The position numbers were made by a program, and so were the translations under genes. The notes under the pieces are model-generated. The model saw nothing but the letters and a program-made list of their open reading frames with translations, did no database searches and was not told where the DNA came from. Positions 22,601 through 31,805 of a stretch of 64,000 bases of DNA are shown here, piece after piece. This stretch comes from Pempheris klunzingeri (taxonomy: Eukaryota > Chordata > Actinopteri > Acropomatiformes > Pempheridae): the NCBI RefSeq assembly GCF_042242105.1, contig NC_092029.1:3510885-3574884 (forward strand). Reading direction: 5' to 3'. The number at the start of each line of letters is the position of its first letter. The stretch's first letter is position 1.

Positions 22601-22779
22601 ACATGATAGCGCCATATTTTTAGATACATCCAAGCATGACATTCTCCTACACACCAGACATCAGAGTGCAAAACAAAACATACAGTCCAGCAGGACCTTC
22701 AAATATCCATGATGAACAGCTTGTTTTATGTACTGAAGGGGTAGTGTGGAGATACTTTACCTTCTACTGCTTCAGTCAT
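1052..22779 (-). CDS. trdn: Triadin, 29 coding exons (3' end uncertain)
   Basis: Single-pass sarcoplasmic-reticulum protein that links the ryanodine receptor to calsequestrin and junctin at the muscle calcium-release unit. Coding exons, 5' to 3' on the minus strand: 22761-22779, 16924-17130, 13859-13984, 13275-13340, 12936-12962, 9634-12282, 9175-9285, 7914-8135, 7771-7800, 7332-7370, 7005-7049, 6830-6880, 6311-6346, 6079-6126, 5454-5507, 5310-5357, 4827-5195, 4365-4415, 4233-4271, 4019-4051, 3812-3850, 3686-3736, 3511-3558, 3315-3362, 3164-3211, 2924-3040, 2755-2790, 1176-1220, 1052-1078. They give about 1,576 codons, roughly twice human triadin (729 from memory). Identity rests on the start MTEAVE, the [13 protein letters not shown] segment, the transmembrane helix and the KIGSDP motif, all collinear with human triadin. 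All internal exons are multiples of three in phase 1. The smallest exons (27-39 bases) are individually less certain, and no unambiguous stop follows the last exon, so the gene may run past the window start. Confidence 0.93.
2924..4415 (-). CDS. trdn: trdn exons 18-26: duplicated KEKE-type cassette exons
   Basis: Nine phase-1 exons: 4365-4415, 4233-4271, 4019-4051, 3812-3850, 3686-3736, 3511-3558, 3315-3362, 3164-3211 and 2924-3040. Several encode variants of one module beginning EPA or EAA, with KEKTK or KRK in the middle and AKK at the end, for example [28 protein letters not shown] and [16 protein letters not shown]. Exon 26 is longer and Arg-rich ([15 protein letters not shown]). This is the calsequestrin-binding KEKE style of the triadin tail. 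If exon 26 is not spliced, the frame stays open to a TAA at 2829-2831. Confidence 0.85.
4561..4730 (-). mobile_element. tRNA-derived SINE with target-site duplication
   Basis: On the minus strand the element begins with a tRNA-like head carrying an A-box-like TAGCGCAGTGGATA and a B box GGTTCGACTCC. A tail follows that contains the fish-repeat segment GGATCATCCGCTGTGGTGAC. Near-identical 19-base direct repeats flank it at 4542-4560 and 4731-4749 with one mismatch, as expected of target-primed insertion. It sits in the trdn intron between exons 17 and 18. Confidence 0.8.
4827..5507 (-). CDS. trdn: trdn exons 15-17: Pro/Tyr-rich segment and EPV minisatellite
   Basis: Exon 15 (5454-5507) encodes [17 protein letters not shown] with two luminal cysteines. 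Exon 16 (5310-5357) encodes [15 protein letters not shown]. Exon 17 (4827-5195, 123 codons) begins [15 protein letters not shown], passes through a Pro/Gln/Tyr-rich stretch containing [12 protein letters not shown], then carries a tandem array of three-residue EPV units with KPV and QPV variants. It ends AVAPVQ at a GTAAGA donor. Triadin forms disulfide-linked oligomers in muscle, so the paired cysteines are notable. Confidence 0.85.
6079..7800 (-). CDS. trdn: trdn exons 9-14: Lys/Arg-rich micro-exons
   Basis: Six exons of 30-51 bases: 7771-7800, 7332-7370, 7005-7049, 6830-6880, 6311-6346 and 6079-6126. They encode, among others, [63 protein letters not shown] and [15 protein letters not shown]. 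All keep phase 1. The alternating basic and acidic character is the KEKE-type luminal composition of triadin, which in mammals binds calsequestrin. The exon at 7771 has the weakest acceptor. Confidence 0.78.
6601..6730. mobile_element. Foldback/MITE-like repeat
   Basis: About 130 bases bounded by 22-base inverted repeats at 6601-6622 and 6709-6730 (one mismatch), with AGCTTAG/CTAAGCT motifs. I recognise the ends as part of a repeat very common in percomorph introns and UTRs. It lies in the trdn intron between exons 12 and 13. Confidence 0.6.
7914..9285 (-). CDS. trdn: trdn exons 7-8: acidic tail exons
   Basis: Exon 7 (9175-9285, 37 codons) encodes [20 protein letters not shown] and ends SEEAEI at an A|GTGAGT donor. 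Exon 8 (7914-8135, 74 codons) starts [15 protein letters not shown], continues through [18 protein letters not shown] and ends [12 protein letters not shown] before a GTCAGA donor. They extend the acidic block and introduce the first Lys residues, bridging to the Lys-rich micro-exons. Confidence 0.88.
8136..9174. other. trdn: trdn intron 7
   Basis: A/T-rich intron with a poly-A run near 8459-8471 and short TA runs near 9067. No exon or recognisable element. Confidence 0.5.
9634..12282 (-). CDS. trdn: trdn exon 6: giant Glu/Asp-rich luminal exon
   Basis: A 2,649-base exon, 883 codons with no stop, phase 1 at both ends. The acceptor lies just before GGATGCAAGC and the donor is GCAG|GTATCG. After an opening of about 15 ordinary residues ([13 protein letters not shown]), the first half is dominated by Glu with sparse Gly, Val, Ala and Tyr. 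From about 11000 down to 9634 it shifts to Asp runs interspersed with Ser/Thr. Many Ser/Thr sit three residues before an acid, fitting casein-kinase-2 sites. Mammalian triadin has only a short acidic stretch at this position before its KEKE region. A low-affinity, high-capacity calcium-binding role, as in calsequestrin or HRC, is inference from composition. Confidence 0.88.
12936..13340 (-). CDS. trdn: trdn exons 4-5: small charged exons
   Basis: Exon 4 (13275-13340, 66 bases) encodes a run of Glu and Val ending VKIKKAK. It uses acceptor TCTCAAAG, a weak polypyrimidine context, and donor AAAG|GTATTT. Exon 5 (12936-12962, 27 bases) encodes EFLPSRSK between TTCTAG and AAAG|GTATGC. Both keep phase 1. 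The first is well supported by the open acidic frame. The 27-base exon is supported only by its splice sites and frame. Confidence 0.6.
13859..13984 (-). CDS. trdn: trdn exon 3: conserved juxtamembrane luminal segment
   Basis: Encodes [20 protein letters not shown] and then a mostly hydrophobic helix-like stretch ending in APEEDE. KIGSDPxKxVxDAxEE is a recognisable triadin signature (human has KIGSDPLKLVRDAMEE). The donor is GAAG|GTACGG and the acceptor CCACCAG. Its 3' end marks the start of the acidic/charged luminal domain. Confidence 0.93.
13985..16923. other. trdn: trdn intron 2
   Basis: About 2.9 kb. Apart from the candidate cassette exon at 15257-15307 and a short GGGGA tandem run near 15375-15392, nothing was identified. 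Confidence 0.5.
15257..15307 (-). CDS. trdn: Candidate trdn cassette exon with GC donor
   Basis: Inside intron 2 there is a 51-base open segment in phase 1 at both ends, encoding [16 protein letters not shown]. It has a CCAACCAG acceptor and an AGAG|GCAAGG donor, a good match to the minor GC-AG class. It would insert 17 residues between the transmembrane exon and the KIGSDP exon, where human triadin has none. It could be an alternative exon or a chance hit. Confidence 0.3.
16924..17130 (-). CDS. trdn: trdn exon 2: cytosolic tail and transmembrane helix
   Basis: Encodes residues about 7-75. It holds the [13 protein letters not shown] cytosolic segment, then the [13 protein letters not shown] stretch, then a hydrophobic helix at about residues 46-66 containing [10 protein letters not shown], followed by [10 protein letters not shown] at the luminal side. 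The order and spacing match human triadin. The acceptor is CCTCAG and the donor CAG|GTAAGG. This exon gives the protein its SR-membrane topology, with a short cytosolic N-terminus and all later exons luminal. Confidence 0.93.
18100..18230 (+). mobile_element. LINE 3' tail with CTTAT repeat
   Basis: A plus-oriented tail, GGATCAATAAAGTTGATC, runs directly into a CTTAT pentamer array at 18203-18230. Such a tail with short tandem repeats is typical of L2-like LINE 3' ends in fish. The 5' limit is uncertain. Confidence 0.5.
18736..19100 (-). mobile_element. LINE/SINE 3' end with GATA array
   Basis: A GATA microsatellite (18736-18811) abuts a sequence that on the minus strand reads GGGATCAATAAAGTATTTC, the common fish retroposon tail. 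About 280 bases of body follow to roughly 19100. Orientation is minus and the element is 5' truncated. Confidence 0.5.
19221..19273. repeat. Short inverted repeat (hairpin)
   Basis: Arms 19221-19241 and 19253-19273 are complementary over 21 bases with one mismatch, separated by an 11-base loop. A transcript of either strand could fold into a tight stem. Confidence 0.6.
19625..19678. repeat. CA microsatellite
   Basis: Nearly perfect CA dinucleotide array with two early CAGA interruptions, in trdn intron 1. Confidence 0.9.
22761..22779 (-). CDS. trdn: trdn exon 1: start codon and six codons
   Basis: ATG at 22777-22779 is followed by codons for MTEAVE plus one base, then a GTAAAG donor. Joined to exon 2 it reads [17 protein letters not shown], aligning with the human start MTEITAEGNASTTTTVID. 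An internal ATG in exon 2 (17108-17110) opens a longer apparent ORF, but homology favours this upstream start. The upstream 5' UTR and promoter are not delimited; the leader on the minus strand runs into A/T-rich sequence near 22830. Confidence 0.85.
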
Positions 22780-23639
22780 GGCTAACAGCAGTAAATCCCT
22801 TTGCGCAGATTATCTTGCCATGAAAACAAATATTTAAGGTAGATCCTCAACTCCTCTGTGCAGTTTAATCCCAGTGTTTAATTCCAATCCAGCAACGTCA
22901 TGAGAATGGCTGGCGCTGAGGATATGTGGAAAACTTTAGCAAGAAACTTTGGCCCCCACTTGTAACACTACACCTCTTTTTCCATCCTTGTTGCTTAAAT
23001 CTGTATTTTCCTTTTCTTGTTCCAGAAGTCAAAAGCTTTTCGTGGGTCCAAATGGTAGCGAGGTGGTCCAGTGAGCTGACTTCCGTCCCAGTGGATGAGG
23101 CTGGGGAGACGGACAGAGACCAAGTTAAGGTGGTCACTGTCTTTGCCCTTTGCCTGGTTAGGGCTGAGGTTGTAGATAGAGCAGGCTGCCCCCCCCCCTC
23201 CTCCTCCTCCCCTCTCTAGCGGCTCTGACAGAATTAGATCGACCACGGGGGAACTGACGGACGATGGAGGGGAAACAGAAAAGTGAGATTGAGAGAGAGC
23301 CAATGTTGCTGCTGGAGTCACATGATCACAGAGAAGACGGTGGTTTCACTTCAGTAAAAATCACTTGCACATAAATCATAATCTAACATTCAGTCTCATT
23401 TGTTTACATTTGTTGGATCAGTCTGAATAAAAGCATGAATCAAATTAGGCACCGTTACATTCATGCCATGTTTCTGAGCCTCAGGCCCTGAGTTATTCTT
23501 AGAGCGGCCCGCTGCTGCTGGTATTCTGCTTCGCCTTTTTAGGCCAGAGGCGTGACCCTAACACCCCCCACCCCCACCTCCATGTTAGCTAATCCCCCTC
23601 GTCCAGACCTCCACCGCTCAGTGCAGATCTGTCATCAAG

Positions 23640-23640
<1 letters not shown>

Positions 23641-23671
<31 letters not shown>
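23641..23671. repeat. GA microsatellite
   Basis: Perfect GA dinucleotide run of about 30 bases. Confidence 0.9.
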
Positions 23672-23673
<2 letters not shown>

Positions 23674-23901
23674 AGATCAAAATGGCTGAAGTGCTGGCAA
23701 TATAAGCTCCATTTGCTGCGGTTGTCGTGGCACCACAAGTGAAACTCCAGGTCCAGGTGAACACACAGGTGATATTTCTTTGAGAGAAAGTTAGCTTGCA
23801 TGTGTGCCAAGTCCTAATTTAGAGGACTGTTCATCGTCCTTGAGGCTCTGCCTCACCAGGATTTATAACTTTTTAATAATTTTAATGTGCGGCCTTGACA
23901 G

Positions 23902-24080
23902 GAACGGATGAAAATAGAGGAACTGCAAGTCCAATTACAACATGTATGAATGTGCAAACGTTTTTTTCATCCCAAAATAAGGAACTTTTCTCACACTTGA
24001 CTCGTCTCTGCCAAGTGCGACACTCAAGTTCTCTCCTCCAGTTGACTGCTAAAGTGCAGAGATGAGACATGTAGTTGTGT
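23902..24080. repeat. Dispersed repeat, copy A
   Basis: About 180 bases. The first half is related to 27510-27600 and the second half to 29250-29355, so it looks like the fullest copy of a low-copy interspersed repeat. Family not identified. Confidence 0.45.
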
Positions 24081-25214
24081 CTGTGTGTAGCAGGAGATGA
24101 ACGCAGCAGGACGGACAGTGACTGATTTACATGGGCACCGGCGGTTAGTGTTGTTTTTGGATCACAGAAAAACCTCTTATGTATGTTAAAGGTGCAGCAA
24201 AAACCGCAGAGGGGAAGGAAATAAGGAGAGAAGCTCTTTCAGAAACACAAATTCATATAAAACATGTAATTATTATGTTCTATGTATGTAAATGAAACTT
24301 TAACCACAATCAACCTTTGCAAACTTTGTATTCAGGCTTGAACAAAATTGGGGGTATTGAACAATTATTCCAACTTTATGGGCAACAGTGTATTATATAT
24401 GCATGAGATAAGTTGGAACAGAAACTGTGATGGGTGTGTTTAAATGAGACCATATGAGACATACTTTCTGGTAGACATCCGTCACATTTGCTTATCTGCA
24501 ACAAACTTACACACACATGATTATTATTAGTTTAATACTTTCAGGAGTACAAAGCTGCAGCGATAATTATTTCACAACGATGAAACTAACTCTACTACAC
24601 CCACATGTTAACATGCACATACCACAAAAAGGGCATCTCCAAAGCACGATTACTCGGGTTGTGAAGTAACTGTGGTCATAAGCCTGACTTTACATTCTCA
24701 TTGAGCAATTTTGTTTCCCAGCCGACGACTCATTTAAGTCCAGCAAGCTATTTTATTCTATTAATTATTGATTCTCATTAAGCAGCTCTGTCGCCTGTCT
24801 GTCTGTATCAGTCGTGCACCTACAAACTCATTGAAATATGCTCAAACTGAGATCAGTGACATCAGAATGGGCCACGAGCCAACAAATGTGGGCTTTTACA
24901 GTCACATTTTTATTCCAAAGGAGCATTGTTCTTGTGGAAAGCCCTACTATAGCAACATTCAGCCACATGATTAAGCCTTGTCCTTCTTTCATCCGTTTCC
25001 CTGTACTTCACTTTAGATTAATGATAAAAAGCTTAAGCCCAGAAATATCTATCTACCCAAACAACTATACTTCAGTAATGGGAATAATAGCATCTTTCCG
25101 TTATTATGTCTTTGCAGACAATGACACATGCATTATATAGCACATCTTGAGGGGCATTTCTTGAGATAATATTGTAGATACTCATGACACATGTGTGCAT
25201 GTTAGTAACGGCCC

Positions 25215-28200
25215 TTACGGACCTAATTTCTTGCGCTCTTCAACAACAATGATTATCACAGTGATCGCCACTGTTGCTATTCCAAGAGCAGCCTTCCACC
25301 AATGGCGCCTCATCCCTGAAATGAAGAAAACAGGAGCAATGAGTGATCAGGTATCAGTTACAACTCAAACAAACCTGAAATGATTTGGCTCACATATTAG
25401 ACTGACAATGCTAATGTCAATATTCTTTAATCTGTTTTATTTTTGTCTTTGTCTACTTTTACACAGTTATGATTTTACACTGATGTCCAGTGTGAAAAGC
25501 AAACCAGGCAACCCGTGATCAAACACATTTCCACTGACCTCCAGCTTCACTCACCCTATTTAGAGTGGAAACTGAATGTGCACATACTCAAAACATTCAC
25601 TAAAATCCCCCACTGTGCTAGAGGGCTGGTGAACTGTCTCCCCACTGCAGCTCATCAGGAAAGTACAAAAATATAGGGATTTCCATTCTAAAAAGACAAA
25701 CTGTATCATCCTATTTTTACACTGATTACACATTACAAGGGAGATATCCCTTCACAGCCAATACACACAGATCAATGATGCTTTTAATGTGCATACGGCC
25801 ACGTGAGTGAGGCTTAAAGGTGTGAAACGAAAGCAAATCGCTTACAAATGCAGGCTGTGTTGTATCCATCTGAGACCTGAAAGAAACAAACAAACAAAGC
25901 AGCACAACACACTGTTAAATGGGAACAATGTGAGGATTAGATAGAGCTTTATAAACACAGTCTACCTTCATATGTATATTTCAGTTTCTACATGTATTGC
26001 TGAGGTCAGTAGAATCATTGAAGGGATCTTATCAATAGTCATCTTGTCTTTTATTTATTATTCGTCTTTGTCATGTCACCATGTTGTTGTATGTGTTAGG
26101 TGCCTGCTGCCTGTATTAATTAACATTAAAAAAAAAATCTAGTCATTACCATGGAAACTCCGAGAAAGGTCCTAATTTCAATCCAGGCGATATCGTTGCG
26201 ATTACATTGCAGCAGTCTGTTCTCATGGAACAGACAGTCCACAGTGAGGCAGACGTCCGCGTGGGTCACCTGCTTTTTGCTGTCAGCTAGAACATAATTA
26301 CTATCGAATGTGTGATGCATCACCACCAGAATCACTGGTTTCCCACCTGTGAGCACAGAGACGGCACAACCATAAGTCAGAAAGAGTCAGAAACAAGATG
26401 AAACTCACGGGGAGAGATCAGTGTTCTATATTTATGATCATTATTTTCACATACACGTAACATACAATGCAAATAAACAGTGTTTCTTGTTTCTGAATAT
26501 AGGATTAACAGGTGTAATTCAATTAATTGATTAATTGAAGTGATTTTTTTTTTTGGGAACAGCAGAACGAGCTTTAACCCTCTCATGCATAGAGGTCACT
26601 ACAGTGTGCAGCTATTCAAAAGCTGTTTTCTTGTATATGCATGAGCTTTGATGGTGTAGTTGCACATCAGCCGCTACAGTGGATGTTACTGCATCATCTC
26701 ATAACCAGTGGGAAGCCATTGCAAGTGGAAAAAAAAAAAAAAAAGTGTGAAGCCAAGATGGCCGACAGACAGCCAGAAACACCAAGTTGCTCATTTCTTT
26801 CTGTTCAAACCTTTTATAAAAAGAAGAAAAATATGGTGACATCAAGTAACATCTAAGGAGTAATGCAATTGCTTAATTTTCCAAGTATTGATTTTATATT
26901 GGGAGGAAATTATGATTAATCACATGTCCACTGAATTGTACATCATGCATCAGTAGTTATATTTCAACTACAGGACATGTAAATATATCTTTATAAAATT
27001 TGTGTTGAAAATTGTTTTTTTTCATGCCTAAAGATGAATAAAAACACTTTGCAAAAAATCCTGACTGAGGTAATAATAATTCATGCATGAAAGGGTTAAA
27101 CTCAAAATTATATAACCACCTTTTAAGGTTGATATGGAGAAACTGCCTATTTACACATCCAAGCGTATACAGAGCAGCATTAGCATTGATTCGGAGTCAT
27201 GTTTCTGTCCACCTGGTAAGAAAACATGGCGTCGTGGGTCATAAAACCAAAGCAATGACTTAAAATATTTGGGAGGTAACTGCGCAGTCACGTGCTGAAT
27301 GTGAGTTCATGAGCAGCACTGGTTTTTCTCCCTGGAGATGCTCACACCGCAGTTTCAAAAATCAGCAGCAGCGACAGTGTCTAAATTATTGTGGATGAGC
27401 CACAAAGCTGTGAACTCATGGAGAATAAAGGAAAATAGGCTACATCTGCTCTCGAGATGTTATAATAGACAGTAAGTATGATATCTCAAACAATGTGGTT
27501 CCTTGGGAGGAACTGATGAAAATAGGGGAATTACAAATTTAATCAATTAGAACATGTTGGGAAAAGTGTTTTAATACCAAAATAAGGAATTTTTCATCCA
27601 TGTGAAATTGGCCAAACGGTGGCAGAAAGGTGTTTCCTACCTGGCATGTTCTCCAGGGCATTGCTGACGTCCGCTCCGACTCGCGAAGAGATCGGACAGA
27701 TATTCAGAATGTAGTCACAGTCTGCAGCAGAGGACATCTCAGTGTGGCCAACGCCTTGCAGCTTGGCAATAAGGGCCTCATAAGCCACGTTCCTTGTTCC
27801 CGGGATGTGGACATAGAACCTTTTCCATGACGCTAAGACAAAGAAGAGGGTTTGCGTCAATGCTTAGCTGTAACATAACTTTGTGTAGCCACACCACCAG
27901 AACCACATGTAGGGAACAAAAAAAAGCAACTTAAAACCACTACGTCTTGAATTTTCATATGATTATAGCATCTTAGAAATGATTCTGCAGTTCTTCTTCG
28001 TTTTGGTCTATAATTGAGTAGTTTAAACCCCCAAACTGGGTCACTTAAGAACTTAAGAGTCCCTAATGTTCATGCACGCACACATGTAAGCACTTATCCA
28101 CGCTCCTCTGGCGTTTTGATCAGGATGACGGCCAGTTATGTCAGAGCTTAGCACAACTGAGCGCTCCCTTCAACACCACGGATGCCATGAACGCAGCATT

Positions 28201-28957
28201 TTGACTCTACAAAAGGAGGGAGTAAGCCTTGTGGAGCTCTCCGGCAAGCCATTAGCATACTGACAGATTCTGTCAGAAAGAGCTGCAAGTATCACAGCCG
28301 GAAGTGTAACACAGGATGTCTGTTCATATTTGCAGTGTATATCATTTACCACAGGCGTCAGTGTGGGGTAGTGGAGCAAGTGAGGCTTCATAGGAGGCAG
28401 TAGGCTGCCTAATACACTCAAATAATACTAATATAATATACTCAAATCAGACTCAAACAGGTCAAGTCTGTCTCACTTTTAGCTTGTCAGTCCTTCAGGG
28501 CTGTTCCAAGCAGCATTCAGCTGTTTGCCAATGCAACAGTCGCTGCTACAACAGCTGATTAGTGCTTGATTCAAAGAAAAGGGGGGAATTAAAAAGGACA
28601 TTTGGCCTGAATGAGTTCTCCTGCACTGCTAACTGCTATGCCAATGCTCCTGTAAGTCTCTCTACCCCTACAGTGGTAGAGAAATGAGTATAGCTGTTCT
28701 TCGGTTAGGGAGGCGGCCAACTGTTTGTATACGTTCTTTGTTTCTTTCACTTTCACTTTGTAGTACAGAATCCTGTGTTTTACAGTTACCAGCCAATCAT
28801 CCTTGAACCTTGCACACATGCTGTTTGCTGATAAGAGCAGCTTTAAATCCTGTCTGTTGTAATTACTTAATGTTGTTTACTAGCTTAAAGACTGAGAAAC
28901 ACATGTTTAAGAACACGGTAACTTTGTTTCCTCACCAGGTGTCACTGACTGATCCAT
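25215..28957 (-). CDS. Uncharacterised tail-anchored alpha/beta protein, 180 aa
   Basis: Five coding exons: 28936-28957, 27641-27832, 26150-26346, 25846-25876 and 25215-25315, all with consensus splice sites and a continuous frame. The product starts MDQSVTPASWKRFYVHIPG, continues with DYILNICPISSRVGADV, KPVILVVMHHTFDSNYVL and THADVCLTVDCLFHE, and ends with WMRRHWWKAALGIATVAI leading into EERKKLGP and a stop. Alternating strands and helices suggest a Rossmann-like alpha/beta domain. The last exon adds a helix at about residues 156-172 with basic residues on the N-terminal side and a charged tail, which predicts a tail-anchored or single-pass membrane protein. It resembles, from memory, an uncharacterised multi-copy fish family with the KPVILVVxHHTFD motif. 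I know no function and assign no name. The start codon follows an acceptor-like TCCTCAG, so a 5' UTR exon is likely upstream. Confidence 0.8.
26578..27095. mobile_element. piggyBac-type MITE flanked by TTAA
   Basis: A 518-base element begins CCCTCTCATGCAT and ends with its inverted complement (12 of 13 positions). It is flanked on both sides by TTAA at 26574-26577 and 27096-27099, the signature of piggyBac-superfamily insertion. No transposase ORF is inside, so it is non-autonomous. It sits in an intron of the tail-anchored gene. Confidence 0.75.
27510..27600. repeat. Dispersed repeat, copy B (5' half)
   Basis: Shares GATGAAAATAG and CCAAAATAAGGAA blocks in the same order and spacing with copy A at 23902. 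Confidence 0.4.
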
Positions 28958-29249
28958 GTCTCTGAGGAGGAGATAGAGAAACACAGAAAAGTCAACATCA
29001 CACAGTAAAAGAAACCAAAGCTAAAGAAGAAGCTGCTGTGGAAATGTTGCTTTGTGTGTGTTCTCTGTGCTGGTCCAGCACAGACAGCTGTGAAAATACC
29101 TCGGAGACAAATCAATATTTCTGCGATGCATGGTAGAGATTCAGAGTTCACAGCCTCACTAACCTTAATCACAGCTTTATAGTTTTGCCTACTTACGACA
29201 CAGAATTATAATTCCTTTGAAATGGATGGGGCATAGTCGTCCGCCTCGT

Positions 29250-29355
29250 AGTCATCGACTCCTCTCTGTCAAGTGTGCCACACTTTCACTTTTGCTTTGA
29301 CATGTTCCCCAGTTGGCCACTAAAGAGGAAGTGGAAGGATGTGACCTGTATTTGT
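29250..29355. repeat. Dispersed repeat, copy C (3' half)
   Basis: Shares the block order around CTCTGTCAAGTGTGCCACA, then CAGTTGGCCACTAAAG, with the second half of copy A. Confidence 0.35.
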
Positions 29356-30189
29356 GCACAGCAAGACATAAGTGATATAATATTAGTTATATAACTAATG
29401 TGGATTTATACATTCATTTGTTATTTAAGTTATTTAAAGAATTTCTACAGTACATATGCCTAATCCACTGACAGCCAGCCTGCTCTCACAGATAGACTGC
29501 CCCCCCCCCCCACCTTCCGCCTTTCATACTGCTGCTGCCTTCAGGGTCTGCTCGTAAACTTCTATGCCGGAGTGGTGAAATGACTGGCTGACTGAAATAC
29601 ATGTGGTTGATGCATTCACGTGTGTTGGTAGAAAAGAAATAAGAAAATAAACTGTAAAAGTTTGATTCTCTGGGAGAAATCTTACAGCAAAAAGAGCAGA
29701 TGCAAGTATTTGGTTATTATGTGAGGAAAAATATGTGGAATTAATGCATACAGCGATCTTAATTGTACAAATATATATGTGTGGGTCATGCTCTCTGGTC
29801 CCTAAATGCACATAATCAGTCAATTGGGCTTCAGGAATGATCAATAGTTCTGTCTTTTAATGTCAGTGTCTCATTATATCAGTTTAAATCAGTGATACTA
29901 CTTTTTAAAATTACATGTATACTGAATTACTTTAATCGTAACACACAGACCCAAATCCTAAACTATGTTGTAGAATTTATATTCTTCTGCTCATTAGAAG
30001 TTAGCAGGCAAATGTATCCTGTTTAAAGTATTAAAGGTAAAAGAACTAATGCATATAAGAAAAAATAAGACGTATTGACCCACAGAAGGGAGTTTAGCAT
30101 GATATATTACATTATTGGCTTATTATTACGACCTATTGGACACAGAGACGTACACCTGTGGAGCTGAGGTGGATTACACATCTCCACCA

Positions 30190-30520
30190 TGGTTGAGAAA
30201 GTTCAGAAACAGGTGCGTTTCTTCAGGAAACTTAAAGTAGTTGGTACAGAGGAGCAGTGGAAAGACTGGAAGCATCACAAACTGGACAGAAGGGCTCTGC
30301 AGCGGATGATTAAAACTGGTATCTACTGAGCATCAGTGTTATCGGTGAGGTGACAGGATATTAAAAGACAATACCCACCCAGACACAGCCTGCTCGCCCT
30401 GCTGCCGTCTGCCAACAGATACACAGGAACCCTCTGTCGTGGCACCAGACTACAGAGCAGCTTCTCTCCTCAGGCTGTGAAACTCCGTAACTCCGTTCAT
30501 ATTTAACTACTTTATAGTCA
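30190..30520 (+). mobile_element. Decayed L2-like LINE, ORF2 C-terminal end
   Basis: Reading across frames gives EKVQKQVRFFRKLKVVG, then RALQRMIKT, then LLPSANRYTGTL and SSFSPQAVKLRN. These correspond in order to the degenerate motifs at the end of fish L2/CR1-type ORF2 (QxRLxFLRKLxxFG, LQRVVxTA, LLPSGRRYR, SFFPQAVxLLN). Stops and an internal deletion make it a fossil. Confidence 0.7.
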
Positions 30521-30641
30521 GTTTAATCAGTAACAACTCATATGGTTTGTTTGTAATAGAAGCTGTCAGATGAATGTAGTGGAGGAAAGCGTATGTCATA
30601 TTTTTTTCCTCTAATATGTGGAAGTGTAGCGGTATAGAGCA

Positions 30642-30735
30642 GTGGTGGAAAAATACTCAGATCAAAGGTAAATACTCGACTACAAGTAAAAGTCCTGCAT
30701 TCAAAATCTTACTTAAGTAAAGGTATGTAAGTCTG
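30642..30735 (+). mobile_element. CAGTGGTGG-type repeat, truncated copy
   Basis: Starts CAGTGGTGGAAAAATACTC and continues with the ACTACAAGTAAAAGTCCTGC style sequence of a repeat I recognise as ubiquitous in percomorph fish. It is cut off by the adjoining TA array. Confidence 0.6.
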
Positions 30736-30740
30736 ATTGT

Positions 30741-30870
<130 letters not shown>

Positions 30871-31114
30871 AAATCTGATATGTCTGGATTAATGTTACTG
30901 CTGCTGAATGTGTGTGCTGCATTTTACTGCTGCAGATGTTTAAGATCTGTGCAAATTGTAATGACTTTATATACTGTCTGGTAGTTTAATCTACAGCTGT
31001 TCATCATGGTCTGTGAGATCATCATGAGTTCGTATCATCACAGTGTCTATTTGCGCCTTGGTTCTTTATTTGTCATTATTATGCACAACACAAAAACAAC
31101 ATAGCATTTCGCCA

Positions 31115-31231
31115 AACCCCTGCAAGGACCACCAACCTAACCTGGAGGTCTTTGGACTGTGGGAGGAAGCCGGAGTACCCGGAGAAAACCCACAAGCACG
31201 GGGAGAACATGCAAACTCACACAGAAAGGCC
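31115..31231. repeat. Interspersed repeat fragment
   Basis: Contains the GGAGTACCCGGAGAAAACCC and GGGGAGAACATGCAAACTC phrases that recur throughout teleost genomes. The short ORF over it is not a gene. Confidence 0.6.
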
Positions 31232-31485
31232 TATTTCTGCAATATCCTGCAGGATATTTGGATTAAAAAAATAAAAAAAACATGGTTTGGGTTGAAATAA
31301 TAACCAAAATACAAATATATCAACACAAACCTGGCTACCTTGGCTATTTACACCCACATTTACTGTTTACATTTGTGTATTTTTCCAACTGGCTCTTGAG
31401 GTGGCGGTGTTTCCGACGGGCCGTGAAGGCAGCAGCAGATGCGGGTCTTATTTGTTGTCTCCAGCAGGAGGGCGTTCCGCGGAAG

Positions 31486-31486
<1 letters not shown>

Positions 31487-31532
<46 letters not shown>
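31487..31532. repeat. CA microsatellite
   Basis: Perfect CA array of about 46 bases. Confidence 0.95.
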
Positions 31533-31535
<3 letters not shown>

Positions 31536-31797
31536 CGGCCCAATTATGCCGGTGCTCCCGCGTCCTGCCTCTTATTTAGATGCTGTCAAAGCTTAGGATT
31601 GTACCCCAGAGGCTGTTACCCACCCGGACCAGGCCTTCCTTGATGTTAGCCCTCCTGGTGGTGTCACTGCCGGGGGAAAGGCGGCGGAGGAGGCCGGGCT
31701 CGAAGACATGGAGGCTCGCCGTCCTTGCAGAGGGAGTGAGCTGTAGGACGGTAGGCTCTCTCCTCTCCCTCTCCGTCTCTCTTTTGGTGTTTCTCCC

Positions 31798-31805
31798 TAT
31801 AAAAA
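31798..31805 (+). promoter_or_regulatory. znf512: TATA-like motif, candidate znf512 promoter
   Basis: TATAAAAA lies in a CpG-richer stretch (about 31400-31880) that is unlike its A/T-rich surroundings. The first coding exon of znf512 at 33192 begins after a consensus acceptor, so a non-coding first exon must lie upstream. This is the best candidate, not a demonstrated start site. Confidence 0.3.

Larger units (their letters stand above)
17131..22760. other. trdn: trdn intron 1
   Basis: Long first intron of about 5.6 kb. It contains two LINE-type 3' tails with microsatellites (18100-18230 and 18736-19100), a CA microsatellite at 19625-19678 and a compact hairpin at 19221-19273. No further exons recognised. 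Confidence 0.6.
22780..25214. other. Spacer between trdn and the tail-anchored gene
   Basis: Intergenic on the minus strand. It includes trdn upstream sequence, a GA microsatellite at 23641-23671, one copy of a dispersed repeat at 23902-24080 and the 3' UTR of the next gene. A minus-strand AATAAA at 24909-24914 is a possible polyadenylation signal for that gene. No coding region found. Confidence 0.5.
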
